NCBI RefSeq assembly: GCF_016239305.1
Contig: NZ_JAEHOQ010000015.1
Location: 1-64,000 of the forward strand
DNA from: Proteus vulgaris
GTDB taxonomy: Bacteria > Pseudomonadota > Gammaproteobacteria > Enterobacterales > Enterobacteriaceae
Length of the DNA stretch: 64,000 bases
Reading direction: 5' to 3'
Part shown: piece by piece, positions 46,349 to 57,402 of the stretch
How positions within the stretch are numbered: the first letter of the stretch is position 1
Layout of the letters: each line of letters begins with the position of its first letter
Program-made: the position numbers and the translations under genes
The notes under the pieces: generated by a model
Told to the model about the DNA's origin: nothing
The model's input: only the letters and a program-made list of their open reading frames with translations
The model's database searches: none

Positions 46349-47881
46349 TTAAGCAGATTCCTCTTTTATATCCAGTTTCCAGCCTGGAACTGACTGCCAA
46401 TGCTCTTGTTCTTTTTCTAAATCCAATTCCATCAATGTGTTATCAGAAAGATATTTTTTAGGAAAATAAAGAGTCCAATGATTTTCATCAGTAACTAAAC
46501 GCAAAGATGCTGGTTTTGTCGTCGATTGTCGCTGATTATTAAGTAGAGTTGCTAATCTCAGTATTTGTACGAGTGGGAAATACTGTTTCTTTTTATAAAG
46601 ATTAAATTTAGGTAGTTCGTCCAGCTTAATCCCTTTTCGGTGATAGCGAACTAAGGTTGTTAATAATAGTTGTTGTTCTTGATTAAAACCTGGCAAATCT
46701 GTATTTGAAAGAATATAGGCAGAATGACGATGCAATCCACTTAAATTAATGCTTAATCCGACTTCATGTAACATGACTGCCCAAACTAAAATAGCCTCTA
46801 GATCAGGGCGAACGAGCTTAGGATTTTGTTGCGCCCATTGTTCGTAAAGGGATTGCATGGTTTCAAGTACGCGTTTTGCTTGCTCTCTATCAATATTATA
46901 ATGTTCGGCAAGGCTTTTTGCTGTACGTTGGCGAATATCTTGATGGCGGAATCTGCCTTCCATTTCATAAAGTACACCTTCACGTAGCGCGCCATCAGAT
47001 AGGTGCAGCGCTTTTAGCCCTAAAGAATCAAAAATACCGCATAAAATAGCCAAACCTGGTACAAAAACATGCTTACGCTCATCGGATAATCCCGGTAATG
47101 AGATATCTTTAAATTTCTTAAAGCGTAACACTTGCTTTGTCAACATAAGTAGACGTTCGGGGGTAATAACACCATCTTTTTCGCCGAACTCAACTAAGAT
47201 CTCATGAGCCGCTTTAATTGTGCCTGATGCACCTAAAGCAACATCCCATCCCGTCATTTTATATTGCCATGCAATTTTTTCCATTTTTCGAGCCGCTTTT
47301 TCTCGTGCTTTACGAAAAGCTGATCCGCTAATTTTTTGCTCAGGAAAAAATTGACGACTAAAACTAACACAACCCATGCGCTGGCTTTCAATTAAGATCG
47401 GCTCAAAATTTTCACCAATAACCAATTCTGTTGAGCCACCACCAATATCAATAACGAGCTTTCGACCTTTTTCCGATTGTGTATGTTCAACACCCATAAA
47501 AATAAGCCTGGCTTCTTCATGTCCGGAAATAATTTCGATAGGGTAAGGGATAACTTCTTTTGCTTGTTGAAGAAAGACTTTAGCGTTAGTAGCAACACGT
47601 AATGTATGTGTGCCTACGACAGTAACATTTTCGGCAGGAAATCCCTGTAACCTTTCAGCAAAAAGAGAAAGGGCGGAAAGTCCGCGTAACATAGACTCTT
47701 CGCTTAATTCATTATTATCGTCAAGACCATCAGCAAGATAAACACGCTGTTTTAAGCGACTTAGTACTTGCAATGCGCCATTAACTACGCGCGCGATTAT
47801 CATATGAAAACTATTAGAACCGAGGTCAATAGCCGCAATTTCTAAAGGACGTGGTGAAGAGTCATCTTGTGATAAAGGCAT
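46349..47881 (-). CDS. ppx: Exopolyphosphatase
   Basis: Removes terminal phosphate from polyphosphate; 510 residues (E. coli 513), of the ASKHA fold. [17 protein letters not shown] carries the phosphate-1-like loop. [15 protein letters not shown] is phosphate-2, with catalytic glutamate in [12 protein letters not shown]. The C-terminal HD-like domain (about 310-510) contains [24 protein letters not shown]. It follows ppk by four bases, so the two counteracting enzymes are made from one mRNA. Confidence 0.95.
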   Translation of the reverse strand: MPLSQDDSSPRPLEIAAIDLGSNSFHMIIARVVNGALQVLSRLKQRVYLADGLDDNNELSEESMLRGLSALSLFAERLQGFPAENVTVVGTHTLRVATNAKVFLQQAKEVIPYPIEIISGHEEARLIFMGVEHTQSEKGRKLVIDIGGGSTELVIGENFEPILIESQRMGCVSFSRQFFPEQKISGSAFRKAREKAARKMEKIAWQYKMTGWDVALGASGTIKAAHEILVEFGEKDGVITPERLLMLTKQVLRFKKFKDISLPGLSDERKHVFVPGLAILCGIFDSLGLKALHLSDGALREGVLYEMEGRFRHQDIRQRTAKSLAEHYNIDREQAKRVLETMQSLYEQWAQQNPKLVRPDLEAILVWAVMLHEVGLSINLSGLHRHSAYILSNTDLPGFNQEQQLLLTTLVRYHRKGIKLDELPKFNLYKKKQYFPLVQILRLATLLNNQRQSTTKPASLRLVTDENHWTLYFPKKYLSDNTLMELDLEKEQEHWQSVPGWKLDIKEESA

Positions 47882-47885
47882 AAAA

Positions 47886-49967
47886 TTACGCTCGTGATCC
47901 GGGTTGTTCTAACAATTTAATGTACTCATAGACAGCAAGCTGGGAACGAATTTTACGTTTATTTCCACGAGGAACATAGCTATTTGTTAAATCTTTATCA
48001 ATAAAACGCGCTTTAACGGTATCATTAAATTGAATATCTAATATATCAAGAACACGCTGTTTCAGTTGAGGATCAAGCAAAGCCACTGCAACTTCAATAC
48101 GATAGTCAAGATTTCGCGTCATCCAGTCGGCAGAAGATAAAAAGATTTTTTCATCGCCTTTATTAGTAAAAACGTAAACGCGATCATGTTCTAAAAAGCG
48201 ATCAACAATACTGGTAACTTGAATATTCTCACTAAATCCTGGCTGATTAGGTACTAAAGAGCACATGCCTCGCACTAAAAGTCGGACTTTGACTCCTGCT
48301 TCAGATGCGTCATAAAGGCGATTAACTAACTCTTCATCGACTAAATTATTTACTTTTAATGTAATGCCTGCAGGATGTCCTGCTTGAGCACTGTGAATTT
48401 CATTAGTAATTAATTGGTTCAATAGAGTCCGTGAATTTTGAGGTGAAACCATCAAATATTCAAAAGTAACAGGGCGATAAGGGTTTTCAATAAAACTAAA
48501 AACGCGACGTACTTCATTGGTAATTTCAGTATTCGCGGTTAAAAGCGAATAGTCAGTATAAAGGCGTGCTGTTTTTTCGTTAAAATTCCCAGTACCAATA
48601 TGGGCATAACGAATAATTTCACCATCTTCTAAGCGAGAAATAATAAATAATTTTGCATGAATTTTTAAACCCGGTGCAGAGAAAATAACGTGAACACCTG
48701 CTTCTGTTAAGCGTTTTGCCCAATGAATATTGGCTGCTTCATCAAAACGCGCTTGTAACTCTACAACTACAGTGACTCGTTTACCGTTGTGTGCCGCGTG
48801 GATCATGGAGTCAATAATTCGAGAGTCTTTTGCAACACGGTAAATATTGATTTTTATTGAAATAACGCTTGGGTCAAAAGAGGCTTGGCGTAACAACTCC
48901 AGCACATGCTCAAAGGTATGATAAGGATAGTAAAGTAAGACATCACGTTCCCTAATGGCATCAAAACCATTACGGAAATTATCAAACCAAATATGGCGTA
49001 AACGCGGAATAGGTTTATTTAATAGAAATTTACTACCTTCATTTGGAAAGTTAATAAAGTCTTTAAAGTTATGATAACGGCCTCCTGCAATAACGGAGTC
49101 GTTATTGGATAAACCTAATTTACTGCGCAGTAATGCGACCATTTCATCTGGCATATCACGTTGATAAACAAAACGCACAGGCTCTGCAGTAAGGCGTTGT
49201 TTTAAAGTTGATGACATCATTTCAAGTAAACTTGATTCCATTTCTGTTGCAAGATCGTACTCTGCATCTCGCGTCATTTTCATAGAATAAGCATTCAATG
49301 AGTCATAATCAAAAAAGCCTTTAAAAACTTCATCAAGGCAGTACCGTAAAATATTATCCAATAAAATCATGGATTTTTTCTTACTGCGTCCTTGATCAGT
49401 TGGCAGAATGACAAAGCGAGGAACTTTATCTGATGGAATTTCTAATAAGGCGTAATGAATAGTTTGCCCTTGTGCAATTTCAACGGCCAAATAGGTATAG
49501 TCGTCTTTAAGAAATTCAACCAAATTGGTTTCAGGATTAATTAATATAGGGGTAATGTGTTTTCTTAAGTTTTGACGAAAATATTGGCGTAACCAGATTT
49601 GTTGATTAGGCGAGATTTGACGTTCATTTATTAAAAAGATTTGATTTCGCGCCATTTCAAGCAATAAATCGTTATATAAAGCGTCAAACTCTTGGTCAGC
49701 CTTAGCCACTTTTGACTGAATTTTTTTGATAAGGTGGCGAGCATGACTTGAAGCAGAGCGAGAGCCTCGCTCTTCATTAATTAAAATACGACGTTTAACA
49801 TCTGCAAAACGGACTTTATAGAACTCATCAAGATTATTTGAATAGATCCCCAGAAACCTGACTCTTTCAATTAACGGGTTTCGTTTGTCAGCCGCCTCTT
49901 GTAATACACGTTCATTAAACGCAAGCCAACTGATCTCTTTATCAATATAGAGTCGTTCCTGGGACAT
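47886..49967 (-). CDS. ppk: Polyphosphate kinase 1
   Basis: Polymerises the gamma phosphate of ATP into polyphosphate; 693 residues (E. coli 688), membrane-associated. The N domain begins [19 protein letters not shown]; the head domain follows (about 110-315). The two catalytic domains are phospholipase-D-like: [16 protein letters not shown] contains the phospho-accepting-type histidine, followed by [20 protein letters not shown], and [14 protein letters not shown] and [17 protein letters not shown] complete the second half. It is the first gene of ppk-ppx. I did not identify a PhoB box. Confidence 0.96.
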   Translation of the reverse strand: MSQERLYIDKEISWLAFNERVLQEAADKRNPLIERVRFLGIYSNNLDEFYKVRFADVKRRILINEERGSRSASSHARHLIKKIQSKVAKADQEFDALYNDLLLEMARNQIFLINERQISPNQQIWLRQYFRQNLRKHITPILINPETNLVEFLKDDYTYLAVEIAQGQTIHYALLEIPSDKVPRFVILPTDQGRSKKKSMILLDNILRYCLDEVFKGFFDYDSLNAYSMKMTRDAEYDLATEMESSLLEMMSSTLKQRLTAEPVRFVYQRDMPDEMVALLRSKLGLSNNDSVIAGGRYHNFKDFINFPNEGSKFLLNKPIPRLRHIWFDNFRNGFDAIRERDVLLYYPYHTFEHVLELLRQASFDPSVISIKINIYRVAKDSRIIDSMIHAAHNGKRVTVVVELQARFDEAANIHWAKRLTEAGVHVIFSAPGLKIHAKLFIISRLEDGEIIRYAHIGTGNFNEKTARLYTDYSLLTANTEITNEVRRVFSFIENPYRPVTFEYLMVSPQNSRTLLNQLITNEIHSAQAGHPAGITLKVNNLVDEELVNRLYDASEAGVKVRLLVRGMCSLVPNQPGFSENIQVTSIVDRFLEHDRVYVFTNKGDEKIFLSSADWMTRNLDYRIEVAVALLDPQLKQRVLDILDIQFNDTVKARFIDKDLTNSYVPRGNKRKIRSQLAVYEYIKLLEQPGSRA

Positions 49968-50013
49968 CTGAACTCCAACTAGGGTTAAAGTTAAATCTTA
50001 ATATCTGAATAAA

Positions 50014-50604
50014 TCAGACATGTTGCTTAATAGTCGCACCCGGTTTGACAAAATTTTCGGGTTTTGCTTCTTTGGCTTTTTTCTCAAAATAAGGTGCTTG
50101 GAATGTACACATTCTAATTGCAGAACGATAGGCACCGTTAACAAAAAACTCATCTATTAAATCACCTTCTTTTTTAAAGCCAAGCTTTTCATAAATATGA
50201 ATCGCTTTAGCATTTTCTTTATCAACGATTAAATAGAGTTTGTATAAATTAAGTACAGAAAAAGCATAATCCATCGCTAATTTTGCCGCTCGTGCTGCAT
50301 AGCCATGACCTTGATGTGCAGGTGCAATGATAATTTGGAATTCGGCACGACGATGAACATAATCAATTTCAACCAACTCGACAAGCCCAACTTTAGTGCC
50401 TTCACTTTCAGTAATAAAACGGCGTTCACTTTGGTCGTGAATATGTTTTTCATATAGGTCACTTAACTCAATAAAAGCCTCATAAGGTTCTTCGAACCAA
50501 TAGCGCATAACGCTGGCATTGTTATCAAGTTGATGGACAAAAGAGAGATCTTCTCGTTCGAGAGGACGTAATTTTATAGGTGGAACTTTCTTACCACCGG
50601 ACAT
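50014..50604 (-). CDS. speG: Spermidine N1-acetyltransferase
   Basis: A GNAT enzyme of 196 residues that acetylates spermidine and spermine, preventing polyamine toxicity. [20 protein letters not shown] is followed by [13 protein letters not shown] and [11 protein letters not shown], which form the allosteric polyamine site in E. coli SpeG. The acetyl-CoA loop is [19 protein letters not shown], and [21 protein letters not shown] is the C-terminal GNAT motif. The frame opens upstream, but GAGG before the ATG at 50604 and homology set the start. The tail is longer and more basic than in E. coli. It lies downstream of the purMN terminator. Confidence 0.94.
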   Translation of the reverse strand: MSGGKKVPPIKLRPLEREDLSFVHQLDNNASVMRYWFEEPYEAFIELSDLYEKHIHDQSERRFITESEGTKVGLVELVEIDYVHRRAEFQIIIAPAHQGHGYAARAAKLAMDYAFSVLNLYKLYLIVDKENAKAIHIYEKLGFKKEGDLIDEFFVNGAYRSAIRMCTFQAPYFEKKAKEAKPENFVKPGATIKQHV

Positions 50605-50652
50605 AAGCACCTCGGTGAATGCATTGAATAAAAAGAGAAAAGAGTGACACAA

Positions 50653-50694
50653 AAAAAGTCACGCGGGCTACAGTGTAGCACAATGTGACTTTTT
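50653..50694. terminator. Terminator between purN and speG
   Basis: Outer arms AAAAAGTCAC / GTGACTTTTT with an inner GCTAC / GTAGC pairing. Both strands end in T-rich sequence; it is placed directly after the purN stop. Confidence 0.8.
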
Positions 50695-50710
50695 AGCTTA
50701 AGCGAAATAG

Positions 50711-51340
50711 TTAATCAAGGCTGTCGAACAGTGCAATATCATCAAGGAAAGCTTGATTATTCTTCATCGTCAATCGATCTTCAGCTAACCAGCGGATCGC
50801 TAATGGGTAGATACGATACTCTTCTATTTGTATTCTAGCTTGTAATGATTGTTCAGTGTCATTCGGTAAAACAGGAATACGTGCCTGAATAATCATTGGG
50901 CCACCATCAAGTTCTTCTGTGACAAAATGAACGGTAACACCATGAAAAGGATCTTTATTGGCTAAAACTTGGCGATGAGTATGCAACCCTGGATATTTAG
51001 GAAGTAAAGAAGGATGAATATTTAATAATTTATGCTGATAATGAGTGACAAAACTAGGTGATAGAATACGCATGAAACCCGCTAAAACCACGATGTCAGG
51101 CTGATAAGCATCAATTTTCTCTATTAACACTTTATCGTAATCAGCTCTATTATTAAATTGGATTGGATCAACAAAACAGGCTGGAATATCAGCCTGTTTT
51201 GCACGTTCAAGGCCATAAGCATCGGCTTTATTGCTGAAGACAGCAACCACATTACCTGTGATTTTATTTGCCCTACAGGCGTCAATAATCGCCTGTAGGT
51301 TGCTGCCGTTTCCTGAAATAAGGACAACGATATTTTTCAT
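50711..51340 (-). CDS. purN: Phosphoribosylglycinamide formyltransferase
   Basis: The third step of purine synthesis, transferring formyl from 10-formyl-THF to GAR; 209 residues (E. coli 212). It begins with NIVVLISGNGSNLQAIIDAC, the phosphate-binding loop. The catalytic signature is LLNIHPSLLPKYPGLHTHRQ with the conserved His, followed by GVTVHFVTEELDGGPMI containing the catalytic Asp. It follows purM by 13 bases in the purMN operon. Confidence 0.96.
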   Translation of the reverse strand: MKNIVVLISGNGSNLQAIIDACRANKITGNVVAVFSNKADAYGLERAKQADIPACFVDPIQFNNRADYDKVLIEKIDAYQPDIVVLAGFMRILSPSFVTHYQHKLLNIHPSLLPKYPGLHTHRQVLANKDPFHGVTVHFVTEELDGGPMIIQARIPVLPNDTEQSLQARIQIEEYRIYPLAIRWLAEDRLTMKNNQAFLDDIALFDSLD

Positions 51341-51353
51341 TCACATACTTTCA

Positions 51354-52394
51354 TTAGTTAATAATAACTTGTGCTTCACCTGCTACTTGTGGCGCAATCT
51401 CACCAATGAGCCATGCATTTTCACCACATTCAGCAAGGTGTGCTAATGTTTTTTCAACATCATTTGGGTTAACCGCAATTAATAGCCCGACACCACAGTT
51501 AAAGGTGCGATACATTTCATGCGTGCTAACTTGTCCCGCTTCTTGTAGCCACTTGAAGACAATAGGCCATTCCCAACTGTGACTTTTGATGCGTGCTTGC
51601 GTATTTTCAGGTAGTACGCGAGGAATATTCTCCCAAAAACCGCCACCTGTAATATGTGCGACAGCATGAATATCAACATTTTCAATTAATGACAGCAAGG
51701 ATTTCACGTAAATACGTGTAGGCGCTAATAGGTGATCAGCAAGTGATTTGTCACCTAATGGCGTGCTATCTGCTTGTGTATTGCTAACTTCAAGAATTTT
51801 TCTGACTAATGAATAACCATTAGAATGAGGGCCACTGGAGGCTAAAGCAATTAATGCATCACCGGCTTTAACTTTACTACCATCAATAATCTCTGATTTT
51901 TCAACCACGCCGACACAAAAGCCTGCGATATCATAATCATTACCATGATACATACCGGGCATTTCTGCTGTTTCACCACCCACTAATGCACAGCCTGATT
52001 GTTTACAACCTTCAGCAATACCTGTTACAACCCGTGCTGCGGTATCGACATCTAATTTTCCTGTGGCATAGTAGTCAAGGAAGAAAAGGGGTTCGGCGCC
52101 TTGAACAATTAAATCGTTGACACACATTGCGACTAAATCAATACCGATGTCATCGTGGCGATTTAAATCCATCGCAAGGCGGAGTTTTGTACCCACACCA
52201 TCGGTGCCTGAAACTAAAATAGGTTCGCGGTATTTAGATGGAATTGCACATAGTGCACCAAAACCACCTAAACCCCCCATAACTTCAGGACGGCGAGTTT
52301 CTTTTACTACACCTTTGATACGATCGACTAAAGCATTACCTGCATCAATATCGACACCGGCATCTTTATAGCTGAGAGAGGATTTGTTAGTCAC
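51354..52394 (-). CDS. purM: Phosphoribosylformylglycinamidine cyclo-ligase (AIR synthetase)
   Basis: The fifth step of purine synthesis, ATP-dependent ring closure of FGAM to AIR; 346 residues (E. coli 345). Family features are [20 protein letters not shown] at the N-terminus, [38 protein letters not shown] and [13 protein letters not shown]. It is the first gene of purMN, under a near-consensus PurR operator 64 bp upstream, and divergent from upp. Confidence 0.96.
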   Translation of the reverse strand: MTNKSSLSYKDAGVDIDAGNALVDRIKGVVKETRRPEVMGGLGGFGALCAIPSKYREPILVSGTDGVGTKLRLAMDLNRHDDIGIDLVAMCVNDLIVQGAEPLFFLDYYATGKLDVDTAARVVTGIAEGCKQSGCALVGGETAEMPGMYHGNDYDIAGFCVGVVEKSEIIDGSKVKAGDALIALASSGPHSNGYSLVRKILEVSNTQADSTPLGDKSLADHLLAPTRIYVKSLLSLIENVDIHAVAHITGGGFWENIPRVLPENTQARIKSHSWEWPIVFKWLQEAGQVSTHEMYRTFNCGVGLLIAVNPNDVEKTLAHLAECGENAWLIGEIAPQVAGEAQVIIN

Positions 52395-52457
52395 GTAGAG
52401 CCCTCACGGCAAGTTGCTGTTAAGAAAAAATGTGTGCGGGCACTATTCTAACAGGCA

Positions 52458-52473
52458 AAGCAAACGTTTGCGA
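52458..52473. promoter_or_regulatory. PurR operator upstream of purMN
   Basis: AAGCAAACGTTTGCGA matches the 16-bp PurR consensus ACGCAAACGTTTGCGT at 14 positions and has a perfect 12-bp palindromic core. It is placed 64 bp before purM, where PurR represses purMN in E. coli. Confidence 0.88.
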
Positions 52474-52625
52474 GGATCTTCTTTCTAGGTCACAATTATT
52501 CATGTTGGTGTGGTTAAAAGCTGTGCGCTTGATCAATATCAATAGAAAAACGATGGAATGTTGGCAAAAAAGCGGTATAATCTCGCGATTTTTTTGTCAG
52601 GCTGCGTCGTACATTAGGAGAGATT

Positions 52626-53252
52626 ATGAAGATCGTTGAGGTAAAACACCCACTCATTCAACATAAATTGGGGCTGATGCGAGATCATGATATAAGCACT
52701 AAGCGCTTTCGTGAATTGGCTTCAGAAGTTTCCAGTCTACTGACGTATGAAGCTACCGCCGATTTAGCAACAGAGACGGTAACAATTGAAGGTTGGTGTG
52801 GTCCGGTAGAGATAGAACAGATTAAAGGAAAAAAAATCACAGTAGTTCCTATCCTCCGTGCAGGTATCGGGATGATGGATGGAGTATTAGAAAATATTCC
52901 TAGTGCCCGAATCAGTGTAGTTGGCGTTTACCGCGATGAAGAAACCTTAAAACCCGTCCCTTACTTCCAGAAATTAGCATCCAATATTGAAGAGCGTATG
53001 GCTCTTGTTGTTGACCCCATGTTAGCAACAGGCGGCTCTATGATTGCCACAATTGATTTATTAAAAAATGCGGGCTGTACTTCAATTAAAGTATTAGTAC
53101 TGGTTGCTGCTCCAGAAGGTATTAAGGCATTAGAAGAAGCTCATCCAGATGTGGAGTTATATACTGCATCGGTTGATAGTCATCTTAATGAACACGGGTA
53201 CATCGTTCCAGGTCTTGGCGATGCTGGTGATAAGATATTTGGTACAAAATAA
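52626..53252 (+). CDS. upp: Uracil phosphoribosyltransferase
   Basis: The pyrimidine salvage enzyme converting uracil and PRPP to UMP; 208 residues, the same as E. coli. [19 protein letters not shown] is followed by the PRPP-binding loop [20 protein letters not shown], and the C-terminal uracil-binding part is [17 protein letters not shown] precedes the ATG. It is followed by its own terminator and then uraA, as in E. coli. Confidence 0.97.
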   Translation: MKIVEVKHPLIQHKLGLMRDHDISTKRFRELASEVSSLLTYEATADLATETVTIEGWCGPVEIEQIKGKKITVVPILRAGIGMMDGVLENIPSARISVVGVYRDEETLKPVPYFQKLASNIEERMALVVDPMLATGGSMIATIDLLKNAGCTSIKVLVLVAAPEGIKALEEAHPDVELYTASVDSHLNEHGYIVPGLGDAGDKIFGTK

Positions 53253-53257
53253 TAATT

Positions 53258-53287
53258 AAGCCGACTTTGATAGTCGGCTTTTTTTTG
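53258..53287 (+). terminator. Terminator after upp
   Basis: A 9-bp stem AAGCCGACT / AGTCGGCTT with a 5-base loop and T8. It would make uraA partly dependent on read-through or on its own promoter in the 190-bp gap. Confidence 0.9.
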
Positions 53288-53446
53288 GACCACTTATTTG
53301 TTGTTCTATACTCTAAATATTTTAAGGTGCAGTTAGATGACTAGTGCGAGTGAGTGTAGTTAGTAACATGGCGACTTAAAGTAAGACGAGTATAAAGTTA
53401 AAAATACAAACCCAATTCACATTTATATTAAAGAGAGGTCGTAAGC

Positions 53447-54748
53447 ATGACTCGTCGTGCAATCGGGGTAGAAGAGCGCCCACCATTATTACAAACAATT
53501 CCGTTGAGCCTTCAACATCTGTTTGCAATGTTTGGCGCTACCGTACTTGTGCCAATATTATTTAAAGTTAATCCGGCAACAATATTGTTATTTAACGGGA
53601 TCGGAACCCTGCTTTATCTCTTTATTTGTAAAGGACGCATTCCTGCTTATTTAGGTTCAAGTTTTGCGTTTATCTCGCCTGTGCTTTTATTGTTACCATT
53701 AGGGTATGAATTAGCACTTGGGGGATTCATCGTCTGTGGTGTGTTATTTTGTCTTGTGGCAGGTATTGTAAAAATAGCAGGGCGAGGCTGGATTAATGTG
53801 ATGTTCCCGCCTGCAGCAATGGGCGCAATCGTTGCCGTTATCGGGTTAGAGTTAGCAGGAACCGCTGCAGGAATGGCAGGTTTATTACCAAGCGCAGATG
53901 CACCAGTTGATAATCAAACATTGCTTATCTCTATGGTCACTTTAGGTGTCACTATTTTAGGTTCAGTGATGTTTAGAGGATTCCTTGCAATTATTCCTAT
54001 TCTTATAGGAGTATTAGCGGGTTATGCACTTTCTTTCTTCTTAGGAGTTGTTGATGTAACGCCTATTAAAGAAGCCAATTGGTTTGCACTACCAACATTC
54101 TATTCACCACGTTTTGAATGGAGTGCTATCTTTATTATTCTGCCTGCAGCATTAGTGGTTATTGCTGAACACGTTGGCCATCTTGTTGTTACAGCAAATA
54201 TTGTGCAACGTGATTTAATGAAAAACCCAGGCTTACATCGTTCCATGTTCGCAAACGGTTTCTCTACCATTATTTCTGGTTTCTTTGGTTCAACACCGAA
54301 TACCACATATGGTGAAAATATTGGTGTTATGGCAATTACCAAAGTTTATAGCTCGTGGGTTATTGGTGGTGCGGCAATATTTGCTATCTTATTATCCTGT
54401 GTTGGTAAATTAGCCGCCGCTATTGCAGCTGTTCCTGTTCCAGTTATGGGCGGAGTATCTTTATTACTTTATGGTGTCATTGGTGCATCAGGTATACGTG
54501 TCTTGTTAGATTCAAAAGTGGATTACAATAAACCGCAAAATTTGATATTAACTGCCATTATTTTGATTGTTGGTGTGAGTGGCGCCTCAATTCACATTGG
54601 TGCGGCTGAATTAAAAGGCATGGCGCTAGCAACAGTTGTGGGTATTGTTTTAAGCTTACTCTTTAAATTAGTCAGTATTGTTCGACCTGAATCAGAATTT
54701 GTAGATAACACGATTGAATCGGTTAGTGGTACCGCAAATAAAAAGTAA
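53447..54748 (+). CDS. uraA: Uracil:proton symporter UraA
   Basis: A 433-residue inner-membrane NCS2 permease (E. coli 429) with fourteen helices in a 7+7 inverted repeat. LLQTIPLSLQHLFAMFGATVLVP at the N-terminus, AYLGSSFAFISPV in helix 3, the uracil-binding Glu in VIAEHVGHLVVT, and TTYGENIGVMAITKVYS with the second substrate glutamate are all present. AGAGAGG precedes the ATG. It acts with upp to capture external uracil. Confidence 0.96.
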   Translation: MTRRAIGVEERPPLLQTIPLSLQHLFAMFGATVLVPILFKVNPATILLFNGIGTLLYLFICKGRIPAYLGSSFAFISPVLLLLPLGYELALGGFIVCGVLFCLVAGIVKIAGRGWINVMFPPAAMGAIVAVIGLELAGTAAGMAGLLPSADAPVDNQTLLISMVTLGVTILGSVMFRGFLAIIPILIGVLAGYALSFFLGVVDVTPIKEANWFALPTFYSPRFEWSAIFIILPAALVVIAEHVGHLVVTANIVQRDLMKNPGLHRSMFANGFSTIISGFFGSTPNTTYGENIGVMAITKVYSSWVIGGAAIFAILLSCVGKLAAAIAAVPVPVMGGVSLLLYGVIGASGIRVLLDSKVDYNKPQNLILTAIILIVGVSGASIHIGAAELKGMALATVVGIVLSLLFKLVSIVRPESEFVDNTIESVSGTANKK

Positions 54749-54787
54749 TCGATTAAGAGCACCTAAAGCAATATACTGAAAATAATA

Positions 54788-54816
54788 AAAAGGTGGATAA
54801 TCTCCACCTTTTTTAT
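54788..54816 (+). terminator. Terminator of uraA
   Basis: A perfect 10-bp stem AAAAGGTGGA / TCCACCTTTT with a 5-base loop and T-tail. Confidence 0.9.
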
Positions 54817-55033
54817 TGTTTTTTTGTTTTTATGTCATATTAAAAACTAAGATTTTTATTTTTTAAGTATTTAAAACTTAGAAAACTAGGATTAATTCAA
54901 TCATGATGTTTATTTAAATGAAATAAATGAGACAATGGATGTCTGTTCTTATGCGAAATAGGCATTTAGTTACTGTTTAAGTGGCATTCGTTTTAAGGTT
55001 GGGGAAAGACTTAAAAAAGGCATAACGCAATTT

Positions 55034-56239
55034 ATGGAAAAACTCATTGAAATTTATGATTTCATAACATCAAAGCAGATATTTACCACAATATTCTTAG
55101 TTGTTGTATTGCTGGTGGTATGGTTTCTCGGCAAGATGATTTTCCGTCGAATCGCAAAGCGATTGCTTTTTTTATTTACTGAACTTTCAGATGAAGAGAC
55201 GATAGAAGACATTGCTAAAAAGAGTGCCTCTATAGTTGCGGTAACATTAGTTCTTTATATTAATCAGCTATTACCCTCTTTTTCGCATGAGATGAATGTT
55301 ATCTTTGAGACGGTTGCCCGTGCTTTTATTATTATCAATATTGCCTCATTGCTTAATAATGCTCTCGATATCTTTAACATTAGGCATGCAAAAAAGGCGT
55401 GGCATCGGAATAATTCTATTAAAGGCTATATTGAAATTGCCAAAATCGTCGTTTGGATAATTTCTTTTATTCTGATCATTGCACTTTTTACTGAACAATC
55501 ACCACTTATTATTATCTCAAGCTTTGGTGCCATTGCTGCGGTATTAATGTTTGTTTTTCAACATACTCTTATCTCATTTGTTGCCAATATTCTTATTTCT
55601 AACGGTAAAGTTTTAAAACTTTATGATTGGATAGAACTGCCAAGCAGTAATATCAGTGGTGAGGTGATTGATATCGCATTACACACCATCACAGTACGTA
55701 ATTGGGATAACACAATTTCACGTATTCCGACAAAGGATTTTTTAACAGAAAAATACACTAACTGGCAACCGATGTTTTCATCTGGAGGGCGTCGGATTAA
55801 ACGTAGCTTTTACATTGACCAATCTTCGATTTCATTTGCGACGGAAGAATTAGTTCTTGAATTAAAAAATATCGCGCATCTTCGTAAGAGTATAGAAGCA
55901 ATGCTGGAAGGCAAAGAAGAAGAAATTGGTGATATTAATGCATGGTTAGAAACAAAAGGGGTGACCAATCTACAGTTATTTAGAAAGTACATGCTAAATT
56001 GGATAAAGATGCGTGGTGATGTTCGACCAGATATGTATTTAGTGATAAGAACAATGCCACCAACCCCCATGGGATTACCTGTAGAGTTATACTGTTTTAC
56101 CAGGGCGACAACATGGGTAGAATATGAAGAAACACAATCTGAAATTTTTGAGTATATAAATGCATCAGCCAAATATTTTAAGCTTGATATTTATCAGCAA
56201 CCTTCAGGTAATGATGTCGCGAAATTAAAATTCAGATAA
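55034..56239 (+). CDS. Mechanosensitive channel of the MscS superfamily, YbdG-like
   Basis: 401 residues with five predicted membrane helices (about 17-38, 66-85, 95-115, 135-155, 160-190). The last is the pore-type helix FGAIAAVLMFVFQHTLISF. The MscS beta domain follows: YDWIELPSSNISGEVIDIAL and TVRNWDNTISRIPTKDF, then SSGGRRIKRSFYID, all close to E. coli YbdG (MscM, 415 aa). The C-terminal LDIYQQPSGNDVAKL also matches. It probably releases solutes on hypo-osmotic shock (family knowledge). The Shine-Dalgarno is weak. It is inserted between uraA and hda, which are adjacent in E. coli. Confidence 0.87.
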   Translation: MEKLIEIYDFITSKQIFTTIFLVVVLLVVWFLGKMIFRRIAKRLLFLFTELSDEETIEDIAKKSASIVAVTLVLYINQLLPSFSHEMNVIFETVARAFIIINIASLLNNALDIFNIRHAKKAWHRNNSIKGYIEIAKIVVWIISFILIIALFTEQSPLIIISSFGAIAAVLMFVFQHTLISFVANILISNGKVLKLYDWIELPSSNISGEVIDIALHTITVRNWDNTISRIPTKDFLTEKYTNWQPMFSSGGRRIKRSFYIDQSSISFATEELVLELKNIAHLRKSIEAMLEGKEEEIGDINAWLETKGVTNLQLFRKYMLNWIKMRGDVRPDMYLVIRTMPPTPMGLPVELYCFTRATTWVEYEETQSEIFEYINASAKYFKLDIYQQPSGNDVAKLKFR

Positions 56240-56494
56240 TAAAAACATTAATTAAACAAAGAAGACCTTTTTGATTTTATGCTAAATAATTTAAGGTATA
56301 GCTTAGCGACTCGTGTAAATAAACAAAATCAGTTACAGGGCAACTTGAAGTATGAAGAGTTCATAAAATAGGCTATTACGATAATCTTGCTGTTATCTTA
56401 ATCAGTGTTATGTGCTTTTTTAATATTGATTCTGACCTTGAGAGAATTTGTGTTAGAATCACCATGTTTATTAAACTATTCAGGTGAGGTGCTT

Positions 56495-57196
56495 CTGAAT
56501 ACGCCGTCACAGCTATCATTACCACTATCTCTGCCCGATGATGAGACATTCGATAGCTTTTATGCAGGGGAAAACGCGTCGTTAGTCGCGGCAATCCAAA
56601 CCGCCATTCATCAATCTCATGGCAGTTATATCTATTTCTGGTCCCGCGACGGAGGTGGAAAAAGCCATCTATTACATGCCGCTTGTGCTGAACTTTCATT
56701 AAAAGGTGATGCCGTTGGGTATGTTCCGCTGGATAAACGAGCCTATTTTGTTCCCGATGTCCTTGAAGGCATGGAGCATCTATCATTAGTTTGTATCGAT
56801 AATGTTCAATGTATTGCAGGCGATGAAGAGTGGGAACTCGCCTTATTTAATCTTTATAATCGCGTTTTGGAGCATGGTCGAACTTGTTTATTAATTACTG
56901 GAGATAGGCCACCTCGCCAAATCGAATTACAACTTCCTGATCTTGCCTCTCGACTAGATTGGGGACAAATTTACCGTTTACAGCCATTAAGTGATGAAGA
57001 AAAAATTCAAGCATTACAATTAAGAGCAAAGCTTCGTGGTTTTGAATTGCCTGAAGATGTAGGTCGCTTTGTGTTAAAACGCCTTGATAGAAAAATGCGG
57101 ACACTCTTTGAAATGCTTGATGAACTCGATCACGCTTCTATTGTTGCTCAACGTAAACTCACAATTCCTTTCGTGAAAGATATTCTTAAACTATAG
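56495..57196 (+). CDS. hda: DnaA regulatory inactivator Hda
   Basis: A AAA+ protein that, bound to the DNA-loaded sliding clamp, stimulates DnaA-ATP hydrolysis and prevents re-initiation. From a CTG at 56495 it has 233 residues, the same as E. coli Hda, for which CUG initiation is known. The extreme N-terminus then carries the clamp-binding QLSLPL. Walker A is degenerate ([14 protein letters not shown]), Walker B is LVCIDNVQ, sensor-1 is [10 protein letters not shown], and [11 protein letters not shown] contains the arginine finger. GAGGTG ends three bases before CTG. A GTG two codons upstream is the alternative; ATGs further upstream give a non-homologous extension. Confidence 0.93.
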   Translation: MNTPSQLSLPLSLPDDETFDSFYAGENASLVAAIQTAIHQSHGSYIYFWSRDGGGKSHLLHAACAELSLKGDAVGYVPLDKRAYFVPDVLEGMEHLSLVCIDNVQCIAGDEEWELALFNLYNRVLEHGRTCLLITGDRPPRQIELQLPDLASRLDWGQIYRLQPLSDEEKIQALQLRAKLRGFELPEDVGRFVLKRLDRKMRTLFEMLDELDHASIVAQRKLTIPFVKDILKL

Positions 57197-57330
57197 CTTT
57201 ACCTCAATACTATCCCTCATCGAATTAGGTGAGGTAAATAACACAAATTTTCCTCTGTTGTCTAAATAAAACCAATTAAAGATAATGATTTTTCGTTATT
57301 TTTAATGGTGATTTTTTGTATTAAAAACTA

Positions 57331-57366
57331 TAAAAAAACCGCTTGTCTTTATAAAAGGCAAGCGGT
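57331..57366 (-). terminator. Terminator of the NupG-type gene
   Basis: A 13-bp stem (57338-57350 with 57354-57366, one G-U) with a 3-base loop and T7 on the minus strand. Confidence 0.87.
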
Positions 57367-57402
57367 GAGAAATACAAACAATAAAGGAGGAGGGTTAAAT
57401 AA

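Noticed and set aside
56405-56494. N-terminal extension of hda from the ATG at 56405
   Set aside because: The 30 extra residues are hydrophobic and have no counterpart in Hda; family length and the clamp motif place the start at 56495 (or 56489).
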